Notes under the pieces: generated by a model
Database searches by the model: none
What the model saw: the letters and a program-made list of their open reading frames with translations, nothing else
What the model was told of the DNA's origin: nothing
Shown: one piece after another, positions 1 through 5,924 of the stretch
Position numbering within the stretch: the stretch's first letter is position 1
Layout of the letters: every line of letters starts with the position of its first letter
NCBI GenBank assembly: GCA_021443235.1
Contig: JABUUJ010000015.1
Location: 40,400 to 46,323, forward strand
Direction of reading: 5' to 3'
DNA: 5,924 nt
From: Muribaculaceae bacterium
GTDB lineage: Bacteria; Bacteroidota; Bacteroidia; Bacteroidales; Muribaculaceae
Translations under genes and position numbers: made by a program

Positions 1-1031
1 GGCATATCGTCGGAGCACGACCCAATCATATAAGGCACGTCGGCGATAGTGCTGTTGAAGCAGGCGCTGCTGAAGTCCTCGGTGAGCAGCACGCCATCGA
101 TGTGAGGGCGAAAGACCACAGCGTCGGGATCGGCCCAGGCGTTGCCGGCGGCGGCGTTGAGTTCCTCCCATGATGCGGCGCGCAGTTTCTCGAGCGTGTT
201 GAGCCCGACGGCATCGTATTTTGCCTTAGCCTTAGCATCGAGTTCTTGCTGCGAGCCATCGGCTCCAAACGAAGGCGCTATACCGCCGATACTCTGGATA
301 ATGGCACGGCTCACCATATCGCGCGTGAGCGGACTCGACACCATATTTTTCACGCTGGCCGCACCAGCGCTTTGCCCGAAGACAGTGATATTATCGGGGT
401 CGCCACCAAACTGTGCAATGTTGTTCCTAATCCATGTGAGCGCCGCCGCCTGGTCGTAGGTTCCATAGTTGCCGCTGTGCCCGCCACCTTCGGCCGTGAG
501 CAGCGGGTGGTTGAGGAAGCCGAACACGCCCAAGCGATAGTTCACCGTCACCAGTATCACGCCACGCTGTGCCCATGCCTCGCCATCCATCTCGGGCTCA
601 AAGCTCCAGCCGCCAGTGTAGGCACCGCCGTGAATCCACATCGCCACAGGCAGGCAGCTATCGGGCTTGCCCACAGCACTTGCCGGGGTCCAGACATTGA
701 GATAGAGGCAGTCCTCGCTGAACGGCGCGTCGGTCTCAAAAAACTCAAGGCCGTAGCCGCCATCGTTGGGGTCGTGAGGAGCCTGGACCGAGGCATTGCC
801 AAAGTTGTCGCACACCCTCACACCCTGCCACGCCACAACGGGCTGCGGCAAGCGCCAGCGCAGCTCGCCCACAGGCGGAGCAGCGTAGGGAACGCCTTTA
901 AACACAACGACATCGGGTGTTGCGCAGGTCACGCCCTGCAGTTGTCCACCCTCTACACTAATCACGTCGGCAGCACTTGCGCCTGCCATCGAGGCCAGCG
1001 CGACAAGCAACATTGTCAAGAAACATCTCAT
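1..1031 (-). CDS. Secreted type-B carboxylesterase (para-nitrobenzyl esterase-like), 3' end cut by window edge
   Basis: Translating the minus strand from the ATG at 1031-1029 gives 343 open codons and no stop before the left edge. Residues 1-20 form a signal peptide (MRCFLTMLLV... ending ASA), so the enzyme is probably periplasmic or secreted. Family marks are visible in order: the N-terminal FKGVPYAAPPVGELRW block, the signature EDCLYLNVW at 106-114, the oxyanion-hole HGGAY starting at H134, and the nucleophile elbow FGQSAGAAS with catalytic Ser at 221. MIGSCSDDM near residue 342 aligns with the family's GxNxDEG, so Asp342 probably replaces Glu as the acid of the triad. The catalytic His and roughly the last third lie outside the window; family members are usually about 500 residues. 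The reaction is hydrolysis of carboxylic esters, and the substrate cannot be read from sequence. In Bacteroidota such enzymes often sit near polysaccharide or xenobiotic genes, but nothing here shows that. It is divergent from the operon at 1310. Confidence 0.93.
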   Translation of the reverse strand, partial: MRCFLTMLLVALASMAGASAADVISVEGGQLQGVTCATPDVVVFKGVPYAAPPVGELRWRLPQPVVAWQGVRVCDNFGNASVQAPHDPNDGGYGLEFFETDAPFSEDCLYLNVWTPASAVGKPDSCLPVAMWIHGGAYTGGWSFEPEMDGEAWAQRGVILVTVNYRLGVFGFLNHPLLTAEGGGHSGNYGTYDQAAALTWIRNNIAQFGGDPDNITVFGQSAGAASVKNMVSSPLTRDMVSRAIIQSIGGIAPSFGADGSQQELDAKAKAKYDAVGLNTLEKLRAASWEELNAAAGNAWADPDAVVFRPHIDGVLLTEDFSSACFNSTIADVPYMIGSCSDDM

Positions 1032-1056
1032 AGCAAAAAAGGTTGAAAACTATCCA

Positions 1057-1087
1057 CAAAATTAAGAAAGTTTTCCAACATTATCAA
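1057..1087 (-). promoter_or_regulatory. Candidate Bacteroidota sigma-ABfr promoter for the esterase
   Basis: Read on the minus strand, TAATTTTG occupies 1064-1057 and matches the -7 consensus TAnnTTTG exactly. The TTG of a -33-like CTTG is at 1087-1085, separated from the -7 box by 20 bases, which fits the usual 19-21. Transcription would begin near 1051, leaving a leader of about 20 bases before the ATG at 1031. The leader has no Shine-Dalgarno sequence, as is usual in this phylum. This is a motif match only; the surrounding region is AT-rich, so chance matches are possible. Confidence 0.5.
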
Positions 1088-1275
1088 GTTTTTGCCCACA
1101 AATAAATGATAAACCAAAAATTCATTTTAGAATACTAGTTGTGCAATAACTCTTGTTTTATTGAAAAACCTTGTGCCCCGCGATAAAAATATATAAATAG
1201 GGGTGTTTGGGGCGCGAGAGTGCTATTATTTATTAAAAAATGGGGGTGGAGGTGGTGATATTCGGGGAAGTTTAT

Positions 1276-1283
1276 TAACTTTG
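1276..1283 (+). promoter_or_regulatory. Candidate -7 promoter element of the envelope operon
   Basis: TAACTTTG at 1276-1283 matches the Bacteroidota -7 consensus TAnnTTTG exactly and lies 26 bases before the ATG at 1310, so the leader would be about 20 bases. No TTTG -33 box stands at the expected distance; positions 1251-1256 are part of a G-rich run instead. It probably drives all three genes to 4452, because the gaps inside the operon are too small for separate promoters. Confidence 0.6.
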
Positions 1284-1309
1284 CAGTTTGAAATGTGTAA
1301 ATTATCTGA

Positions 1310-2563
1310 ATGAAGACGATGAAACTTTACAAAATCATAGCCGCTGCAGTGATTGCGATGGCAATGGCAGGCAGCGCGATGGCACAAACGACGACACCCT
1401 ATTCCAAGGTGGGTTACGGACTGTTAAGCGACAACGCGTCGGGCATCCAGCGCTCGATGGGTGGTGTGGGCTATGCCATGCAAGACGGCCGCATCATCAA
1501 CGCCATGAACCCCGCGTCGTACTCGCAGGTCGACTCGCTCACATTCCTGTGGGACATGGGCTTGACACTCACCAACGTGTGGTCGAAAGAGGATGACCAT
1601 AAAGGTCACGGCATGGGCGGCGGACTTGACTACATCACTGCGCAGTTCAAGCTGGGCAAGCACATTGGCGGCTCGTTTGGACTTATCCCCTACTCGTCGG
1701 TGGGCTACAGCTTTGGCAGCGCGATCTCGGGCGGCACCGAGTATCGCACAGGTAGCGGCGGCCTCAACCAGCTCTATCTGGGAGCCGGCTGGGAAATGTT
1801 CAAGAACTTCAGTCTGGGTGCCAACATAGCCTACCTCTTTGGCAAGGCAACCAACAACAACACCGTGCAGGTTGAGACCGGCTCGACGGCACTGTTCCAG
1901 CGCATTATCCAAGTGCGCGACTTCAACATAGTTGCCGGTCTCCAGTATGCCATTCCCATCGGCAAGGAGAGCAAGGTGATTGTGGGTGTGACCTACTCTC
2001 CCAAGCTCACCTTCCGCGGCAACACATGGGGCACCTACTACGACAGTCAGGACGAGAAACTCGACACCGTGGGCTATATCTCGCTCAAGGGCAACTATGA
2101 GCGCCCGCACACCATAGGCGCCGGTATCAGCTACAACCACGGCAACAGGCTAACTATAGAGGCCGACTTCACCTATCAGGACTGGTCGAAGGTTAAATAC
2201 AAGCCCATTGAGGGCTTCGAGGCCAGCGACATGGTGTTTGATACCCGTTGGAAAGCGGCTGCCGGCGTGCAGTTCTCGACAGGCACCCGCGGCAGCTACA
2301 TGGGCGCAATGAAGTTCCGTCTGGGCGGTTACTTCAACCACGACTACATCAACGTGATGGGCAACAACGTGCGCGACTATGGAGCGTCGTTTGGTTTGGG
2401 CTTCCCGGTTCCTGGTGCTAATGGCAAGACCACTATCAACTTAGGCTTTGAGTGGAAGCACCGTCAGGCAGCACCCGTGAAACTCATCCAGGAAGACTAT
2501 TTCAACATCACGCTGGGTGTCAACTTCAACGAGGTTTGGTTCTGGAAAAACAAGATTAAGTAA
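1310..2563 (+). CDS. Outer-membrane beta-barrel protein, FadL/OmpP1-like
   Basis: A 417-residue exported protein. Residues 1-25 form a signal peptide with a KxxKLYK basic start, an alanine-rich core and AMA before the likely cut at A25/Q26. The mature start TPYSKVGYGLLSD (29-41) and the NPASYS motif (67-72) are typical of a Bacteroidota outer-membrane family related to the FadL/TodX hydrophobic-compound channels. The remainder alternates short amphipathic strands rich in Gly and aromatic residues with polar loops. The C-terminal half has the FadL-like pattern of aspartate and aromatic residues in ADFTYQDWSKVKY and LGFEWKHR. The last residue is not the classical C-terminal Phe, but FNEVWFW lies close to the end. 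ATG at 1310 is chosen because it is closest to the promoter; the ATG at 1319 (M4) would also leave a working signal peptide. First gene of the operon, five bases before lptC. Substrate unknown; a role in moving lipids or hydrophobic compounds is family inference only. Confidence 0.85.
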   Translation: MKTMKLYKIIAAAVIAMAMAGSAMAQTTTPYSKVGYGLLSDNASGIQRSMGGVGYAMQDGRIINAMNPASYSQVDSLTFLWDMGLTLTNVWSKEDDHKGHGMGGGLDYITAQFKLGKHIGGSFGLIPYSSVGYSFGSAISGGTEYRTGSGGLNQLYLGAGWEMFKNFSLGANIAYLFGKATNNNTVQVETGSTALFQRIIQVRDFNIVAGLQYAIPIGKESKVIVGVTYSPKLTFRGNTWGTYYDSQDEKLDTVGYISLKGNYERPHTIGAGISYNHGNRLTIEADFTYQDWSKVKYKPIEGFEASDMVFDTRWKAAAGVQFSTGTRGSYMGAMKFRLGGYFNHDYINVMGNNVRDYGASFGLGFPVPGANGKTTINLGFEWKHRQAAPVKLIQEDYFNITLGVNFNEVWFWKNKIK

Positions 2564-2568
2564 GCGCA

Positions 2569-3162
2569 TTGAGAACGCTCGGGCGAATAATCGTGAGCCT
2601 GCTGGCCATTGTGGCGATAGGCTGCAAGGACGAGGTTAGCGGTGTGGTGGAGCACGCCACCGACCCCGAAGCGGTGCCTACGATGAAGACCATCGACGTG
2701 CAGACCATCATCAGCGACAACGGGCGCACGCGCTACCGCATCAGCACCCCGCTGTGGCTCATGTTTGAGGAAGCCAAGAAGCCCCACTGGACATTTCCCA
2801 AAGGCGTGACAGCGCAAGAGATGGACTCGCTGTATAAGGTGATCACCACCATCAAGTGCGACTCGGCTTACTTTGACGAGCGTGCGCAATTGTGGGACTT
2901 ACAAGGCAACGTGCGCATCACCGCCAGCGCCGGCATGGACAATATCCTCACCGACCAGCTCTACTGGGACCAGATGGCGCACCGCTTCTACAGCGACGCA
3001 TTCATCCATGTGGAGAAGGGCGGTCGTGTGATTGAGGGCTATGGCTATGAGTCGAACGAGCAGTTCTCGACCTATACCCTGCGCAAGGTGGAGGCAATAT
3101 TCCCCATCGACGAGAGCAAGATGCCCCATCCCGGTAGCGGCAAAGAGCAAAAACAAGAATAA
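2569..3162 (+). CDS. lptC: LptC-type LPS export lipoprotein with a TTG start
   Basis: A 197-residue protein. A short basic start and hydrophobic stretch (IIVSLLAIVAIGC) end in a lipobox-like AIGC with Cys19, so it is predicted to be a lipoprotein. The LptC (YrbK) domain follows: a conserved early block around residues 41-70 (QTIISDNGRTRYRI...), the FPKGV motif near 84, the CDSAYFDERAQLWDLQGNVRI strands, and the C-terminal GYGYESNEQFSTYTLRKVEAIF. Known role: LptC receives LPS from the LptBFG ABC transporter and passes it to the periplasmic LptA-like bridge. In E. coli it has a membrane helix, whereas Bacteroidota forms are often lipoproteins. Start choice: reading upstream, a TAA occurs at 2557 and no ATG lies between it and the lipobox; the first in-frame ATG (M39) would remove the signal. 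TTG at 2569 is best, with GTG at 2593 a short alternative. It begins five bases after the barrel gene's stop, so coupled translation is likely. Confidence 0.88.
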   Translation: MRTLGRIIVSLLAIVAIGCKDEVSGVVEHATDPEAVPTMKTIDVQTIISDNGRTRYRISTPLWLMFEEAKKPHWTFPKGVTAQEMDSLYKVITTIKCDSAYFDERAQLWDLQGNVRITASAGMDNILTDQLYWDQMAHRFYSDAFIHVEKGGRVIEGYGYESNEQFSTYTLRKVEAIFPIDESKMPHPGSGKEQKQE

Positions 3163-3174
3163 CATCTATTATAT

Positions 3175-4452
3175 ATGTCGACAAGCACCGCACTCATCGT
3201 TGTGATAATCAGCATGCTCCTCTCGGGGTTCTTCTCGGGGATGGAGATTGCCTTTGTGGCATCAAACAAGGTTCGTGCCGAGATTGACATAGCGCGTGGC
3301 GGTGTGGCCAACCACATCCTCAACGTATTCTACTCACGACGGGCAATGCTCATCTCGACGCTGCTCATAGGCAACAACATCGTTAACGTGATCTACAGCA
3401 TGGCGATGTCGATTTTGCTGGCCGATTACGTCACGCAATGGGTGGGCGGCAACGAGGCGCTGGAGCTAACGCTGGTGACACTCATCAGCACCCTGCTGGT
3501 GCTGCTCATGTGCGAGTTCCTGCCCAAGACGGTGTTCCGCATCAACCCCAACACATCGCTGCGCATGTTCTCGCTGCCGCTCTATGTGTGTTACCTGGTG
3601 CTCTACCCCATCTCGCGCTTCACGCAGATGCTATCGGCAGGACTCATGCGCCTGTGTGGCATCAAGGTGAAAAACGAGAATATGGGCGTTATTACTGCCG
3701 ACGAGCTCGAGGCCTACCTTGAGGAAAACATCGACAAGCGTGAGGAGGAGCACCAAAATGTGGAGCAGGAGGTGAAATTTTTTGAGAACGCGCTCGACTT
3801 CAGCGACACCCGTCTGCGCGACTGCATGGTGCCCCGCAACGAGATTGTGGCTGTTGACATCGACGACACCACACGTGACGAGCTGGTGAAGAAATTCACC
3901 CATTCAGGTCTGTCAAAAATCGTTGTATATAAGGAAGATATCGATAATGTGATAGGGTTCATCCAGGTGAGTGAGCTTTTTGTCACCGATGTTGACTGGA
4001 AAACTCGCATCAAGCCAGTGCTATTTGCCCCCGAGACGCTACTGGCACGCAAAATGATGACCAGCCTCATGGAAAAGAAGCGCTCAATGGCTATTGTGCT
4101 CGACGAGTTTGGCGGCACATCGGGCATGCTTACGCTTGAGGACTTGGTGGAGGAGATCTTTGGCGAAATAGAGGACGAGCACGACCGCAACCAACTCATC
4201 GCCGAGCAAGTCAACGACACCACCTACAAGGTGAGCGGCCGCATGGAGATTGAGGAAATCAACGAGCGTTTCCACCTTGGTATCCCCGAAAGTGATGATT
4301 ACCAGACGATTGCCGGCTACATCCTATTTAACCACGAAGCGATTCCCGCCGAGGGCGACATTGTTGAGATTGACAACTTTGCCATCACCGTGCTGCGCAA
4401 AACAGCCGCCCGCATCGAGCTCGTCCAAATCGCCACCACCCCCGAAGAATAA
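3175..4452 (+). CDS. CNNM/CorC (HlyC) family inner-membrane protein: DUF21, CBS pair, CorC_HlyC C-terminal domain
   Basis: A 425-residue protein of normal family length. DUF21 membrane domain: helices at about 5-28, 57-84, 97-118 and 133-156, with the family motifs SGFFSGMEIA (17-26), GNNIVN (66-71) and EFLPK (114-118). A linker rich in Glu (180-205) leads to two CBS domains, roughly 212-270 and 278-337, with MVPR at 218-221 and the characteristic LDEFGGTSGMLTLEDLVEEI at 309-328. The C-terminal CorC_HlyC domain covers about 348-420 (GRMEIEEIN, QTIAGYIL). Bacterial relatives such as CorC and MpfA bind Mg2+ in the membrane and act in Mg2+ efflux or resistance; the old name haemolysin is misleading. 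In gliding Bacteroidota the relative GldE is tied to motility, but nothing here supports that. ATG at 3175 follows lptC by 12 A/T-rich bases, so it is the third gene of the operon. The motifs I can check are intact. Confidence 0.93.
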   Translation: MSTSTALIVVIISMLLSGFFSGMEIAFVASNKVRAEIDIARGGVANHILNVFYSRRAMLISTLLIGNNIVNVIYSMAMSILLADYVTQWVGGNEALELTLVTLISTLLVLLMCEFLPKTVFRINPNTSLRMFSLPLYVCYLVLYPISRFTQMLSAGLMRLCGIKVKNENMGVITADELEAYLEENIDKREEEHQNVEQEVKFFENALDFSDTRLRDCMVPRNEIVAVDIDDTTRDELVKKFTHSGLSKIVVYKEDIDNVIGFIQVSELFVTDVDWKTRIKPVLFAPETLLARKMMTSLMEKKRSMAIVLDEFGGTSGMLTLEDLVEEIFGEIEDEHDRNQLIAEQVNDTTYKVSGRMEIEEINERFHLGIPESDDYQTIAGYILFNHEAIPAEGDIVEIDNFAITVLRKTAARIELVQIATTPEE

Positions 4453-4469
4453 TTTTCAATTTGTGTTAT
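4453..4469. other. 17-base convergent gap without a clear terminator
   Basis: Only 17 A/T-rich bases separate the two stop codons. A short inverted repeat (GACGA, loop ATAAA, TCGTC) sits at 4473-4487 inside the end of the ATPase gene. It has no following T-run in either direction, so I do not call it a terminator. The two transcripts probably overlap at their 3' ends. Confidence 0.5.
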
Positions 4470-5924
4470 TCAGACGAATAAATCGTCAAGTGTTAGCGTC
4501 TGATTAATGACAGAGGCATGTTTGCCTGGCACCAGCCCTATTGTGGTGACAAGAACAACTTGTATTGAGCGCATGCTTTTGTGCATCTTACTGTTAGCAA
4601 ATGCATCTATCTTGTTTTGCAAATTCTGCTCATAGTCAGCGGTAATGCTGTATTTGCTTCCCGAGAACTTTATCTCACACAGGTAATCAGTATTAGCCGC
4701 TTTAGACTCCATGACAAGGTCAATCTGTGCGCCGACACCCTCCTGCGACTTGCCACTAAAACAATAGTCGCGATCAACCGAATGCATGTGAAGCGCGCGA
4801 GCCATTGGTGAGATATGCTCGACACACAACAACTCGAATGTGTCGCCAGCCCACTTGTAGTATTCACCTTTCCCAAACAAGTCTCTCCATCCTCCCGCCT
4901 TTACCTGCTTCTTGTGCACAAAACGCAGATAGAACAACGAGAAGAAATCTTTCAACTGGTAAACCTTCTCAACACGACCTTTGCCATAACGAGGGTATTC
5001 TCTAATGATGCCCGACTCGTGAAGATTATCGAGCAAATTAGTGAGCGTGCCACCTGTTTTGATTCCAGTTGCTTTACTAATCTCGGTCTGTGTCATTCCA
5101 TAAAACTGGTTCCCCATTGCCTTCACAATATCAACATAACGCTCCTTGCTTGCATACAGACCAGTATATACATCCTTAAACTCCTGATGTATCAGTTCGT
5201 CGGCAAAGAAAATGTTGTCAATATTATCAGTAATAGTGAGGTTGGAACGCAGTTTGTCCAAATAAAAAGGAATGCCACCCAACGTCATATAACTGACGCA
5301 TATCTCATAGCGAGAAAGGTGGAAGCCATTTTTATTGTAGTATTTCTCGCATTCAGAAAGAGTGAAAGGTACAAGGCGCATTTTCTCGGTGAGGCGTCCA
5401 TGCAAACCGCCATAATCATGGATTACATTGTCGAGCATCCAGCTGGTGGCACTGCCACAAACCACAAGCACAATATTGCGAGCGCTGTCGGCCCATGAGT
5501 TCCAGAAATAACCCAACTCAGAGATTAACTCCGACGACTGTGGTCCGGCAAGCCACGGCAACTCGTCGATGAACAGGACTTTTCTCTTTTTCCTTTTTTT
5601 CTCAAGAACCTTTCTTAGTAGCAGGAAAGCCTCACGCCAGCATTTTGGCTTTGCCTCGCCAGGATCTAAGCCTGCCATCAGTAACGCATCATAGAAATGG
5701 TCCAATTGTACCATACGATAAGTTTCGTAATTTTTATCGCCATTTTTCACATAGGTGCCAACGACCTTGAAGAGAATGTTCTTTCCGAAAACCTCATTTA
5801 CAAGAAAGGATTTCCCCACACGTCGCCGACCATAAATGGCTACAAATTCCGACTTGTTAGATTTGTAAAGTCTTTCAAGCTTTTGAATCTCGACTTTTCG
5901 ACCTATAATATTTGCATATCCCAT
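4470..5924 (-). CDS. ATP-binding protein, ATPase_2 (AAA/STAND-like) + DUF234 with PD-(D/E)XK-like motif
   Basis: A 484-residue protein ending at the TGA 4472-4470. ATP site: IIGRKVEIQKLERLY at the start, Walker A GRRRVGKS (32-39), Walker B VLFIDE (116-121), a GSAT sensor-like segment (157-160) and GLHGRLTEKM (173-182). A winged-helix segment spans about 265-325 (MTQTEISKATG, then TLTNLLDNLHESGII). The C-terminal DUF234 region holds Glu364, QIDLV with Asp402, and CEIKFSG with Glu417 and Lys419, which together form an intact PD-(D/E)XK nuclease-like pattern. Members of this archaeal-type ATPase family are common and scattered in Bacteroidota; their role is not established, and defence or DNA-linked regulation is only inferred. 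The ATG lies on the window's right edge. The N-terminus looks complete for the family, but an upstream start cannot be excluded. A basic run (KKRKKRK, 109-115) precedes Walker B. The gene is convergent with and 17 bases from the CNNM gene, and visibly more AT-rich than the operon. Confidence 0.9.
   Translation of the reverse strand: MGYANIIGRKVEIQKLERLYKSNKSEFVAIYGRRRVGKSFLVNEVFGKNILFKVVGTYVKNGDKNYETYRMVQLDHFYDALLMAGLDPGEAKPKCWREAFLLLRKVLEKKRKKRKVLFIDELPWLAGPQSSELISELGYFWNSWADSARNIVLVVCGSATSWMLDNVIHDYGGLHGRLTEKMRLVPFTLSECEKYYNKNGFHLSRYEICVSYMTLGGIPFYLDKLRSNLTITDNIDNIFFADELIHQEFKDVYTGLYASKERYVDIVKAMGNQFYGMTQTEISKATGIKTGGTLTNLLDNLHESGIIREYPRYGKGRVEKVYQLKDFFSLFYLRFVHKKQVKAGGWRDLFGKGEYYKWAGDTFELLCVEHISPMARALHMHSVDRDYCFSGKSQEGVGAQIDLVMESKAANTDYLCEIKFSGSKYSITADYEQNLQNKIDAFANSKMHKSMRSIQVVLVTTIGLVPGKHASVINQTLTLDDLFV

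Larger units (their letters stand above)
1032..1309. other. Divergent intergenic region (278 bases)
   Basis: This AT-rich stretch separates the start codons of two divergent genes. It holds a candidate promoter in each direction and a G-rich tract at 1242-1267. Nothing in it reads as a conserved small gene, riboswitch or tRNA. The central part (about 1090-1230) has no feature I can support beyond a weak GCCCC/GGGGC pairing with a loop of roughly 30 bases. Confidence 0.6.

Noticed and set aside
246..1046. Long plus-strand open frame (266 codons)
   Set aside because: It lies antisense to the esterase, whose motifs and signal peptide are clear on the other strand. Its product is rich in His and Arg without any recognisable domain, as expected for a shadow frame in G+C-rich coding DNA.
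1174..1213. GCCCC/GGGGC pairing in the intergenic region as a terminator or riboswitch stem
   Set aside because: It has five pairs around a loop of about 30 A/T-rich bases, too weak and unsupported to call.
1424..2140. Minus-strand open frame (238 codons) opposite the barrel gene
   Set aside because: It is antisense to a gene with a signal peptide and family motifs; no motif or promoter supports it.
3714..4223. Minus-strand Ser-rich open frame (169 codons) opposite the CNNM gene
   Set aside because: It is a mirror of the CBS-domain coding sequence; its low-complexity serine content comes from reverse-complemented Glu, Asp and Thr codons.
4473..4487. Inverted repeat GACGA-ATAAA-TCGTC as a bidirectional terminator
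   Set aside because: The stem is only five base pairs with no T-run on either strand, and it is inside the ATPase coding sequence.
4815..5498. Plus-strand open frame (227 codons) opposite the ATPase
   Set aside because: The minus strand encodes a full ATPase with Walker motifs here; the plus-strand product has no recognisable domain.
5587..5602. Programmed ribosomal frameshift site in the ATPase A-rich run
   Set aside because: The codon register (GAG AAA AAA AGG) does not give the X XXY YYZ heptamer, and the zero frame already encodes a full-length domain set.

Overview
This window is a piece of a Bacteroidota chromosome, most likely order Bacteroidales (a gut Muribaculaceae- or Prevotella-like lineage). 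The assignment rests on three things. The gene trio FadL-like barrel / LptC lipoprotein / CNNM-HlyC protein is typical of the phylum. A good TAnnTTTG-type -7 element lies before the barrel gene. The genes show no Shine-Dalgarno sequences. The family-level guess is inference.

Layout: (1) positions 1-1031, minus strand: the first 343 codons of a secreted type-B carboxylesterase whose C-terminus lies beyond the left edge. It has no stop inside the window, so a search limited to closed reading frames would miss it. (2) 1032-1309: an AT-rich divergent intergenic region with candidate Bacteroidota promoters facing both ways and an unusual G-rich tract just upstream of the rightward -7 box. (3) 1310-4452, plus strand: a compact three-gene operon with gaps of 5 and 12 bases. 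It encodes an outer-membrane beta-barrel protein of FadL/OmpP1 type, an LptC-type LPS-transport lipoprotein that has to start at a non-ATG codon, and an inner-membrane CNNM/CorC (HlyC) family protein with DUF21, CBS pair and C-terminal domain. (4) 4470-5924, minus strand, convergent and only 17 bases from the operon: a complete 484-residue ATPase_2 + DUF234 protein with Walker motifs, a winged helix and an intact PD-(D/E)XK-like nuclease motif. It is clearly more AT-rich than its neighbours and looks like an accessory insertion.

The operon genes all act in the cell envelope. LptC carries LPS from the inner-membrane LptBFG extractor towards the outer membrane, the barrel protein is an outer-membrane channel or transporter, and the CNNM protein is probably a Mg2+/cation efflux or regulatory protein. 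The esterase and the ATPase are neighbours with no visible functional link. I see no RNA genes, CRISPR arrays, insertion sequences or tRNA-type attachment sites. The most interesting points are the surface-export-like CKDE sequence after the LptC lipobox cysteine, the forced TTG/GTG start of lptC, and the AT-rich ATPase-nuclease protein abutting a conserved envelope operon.
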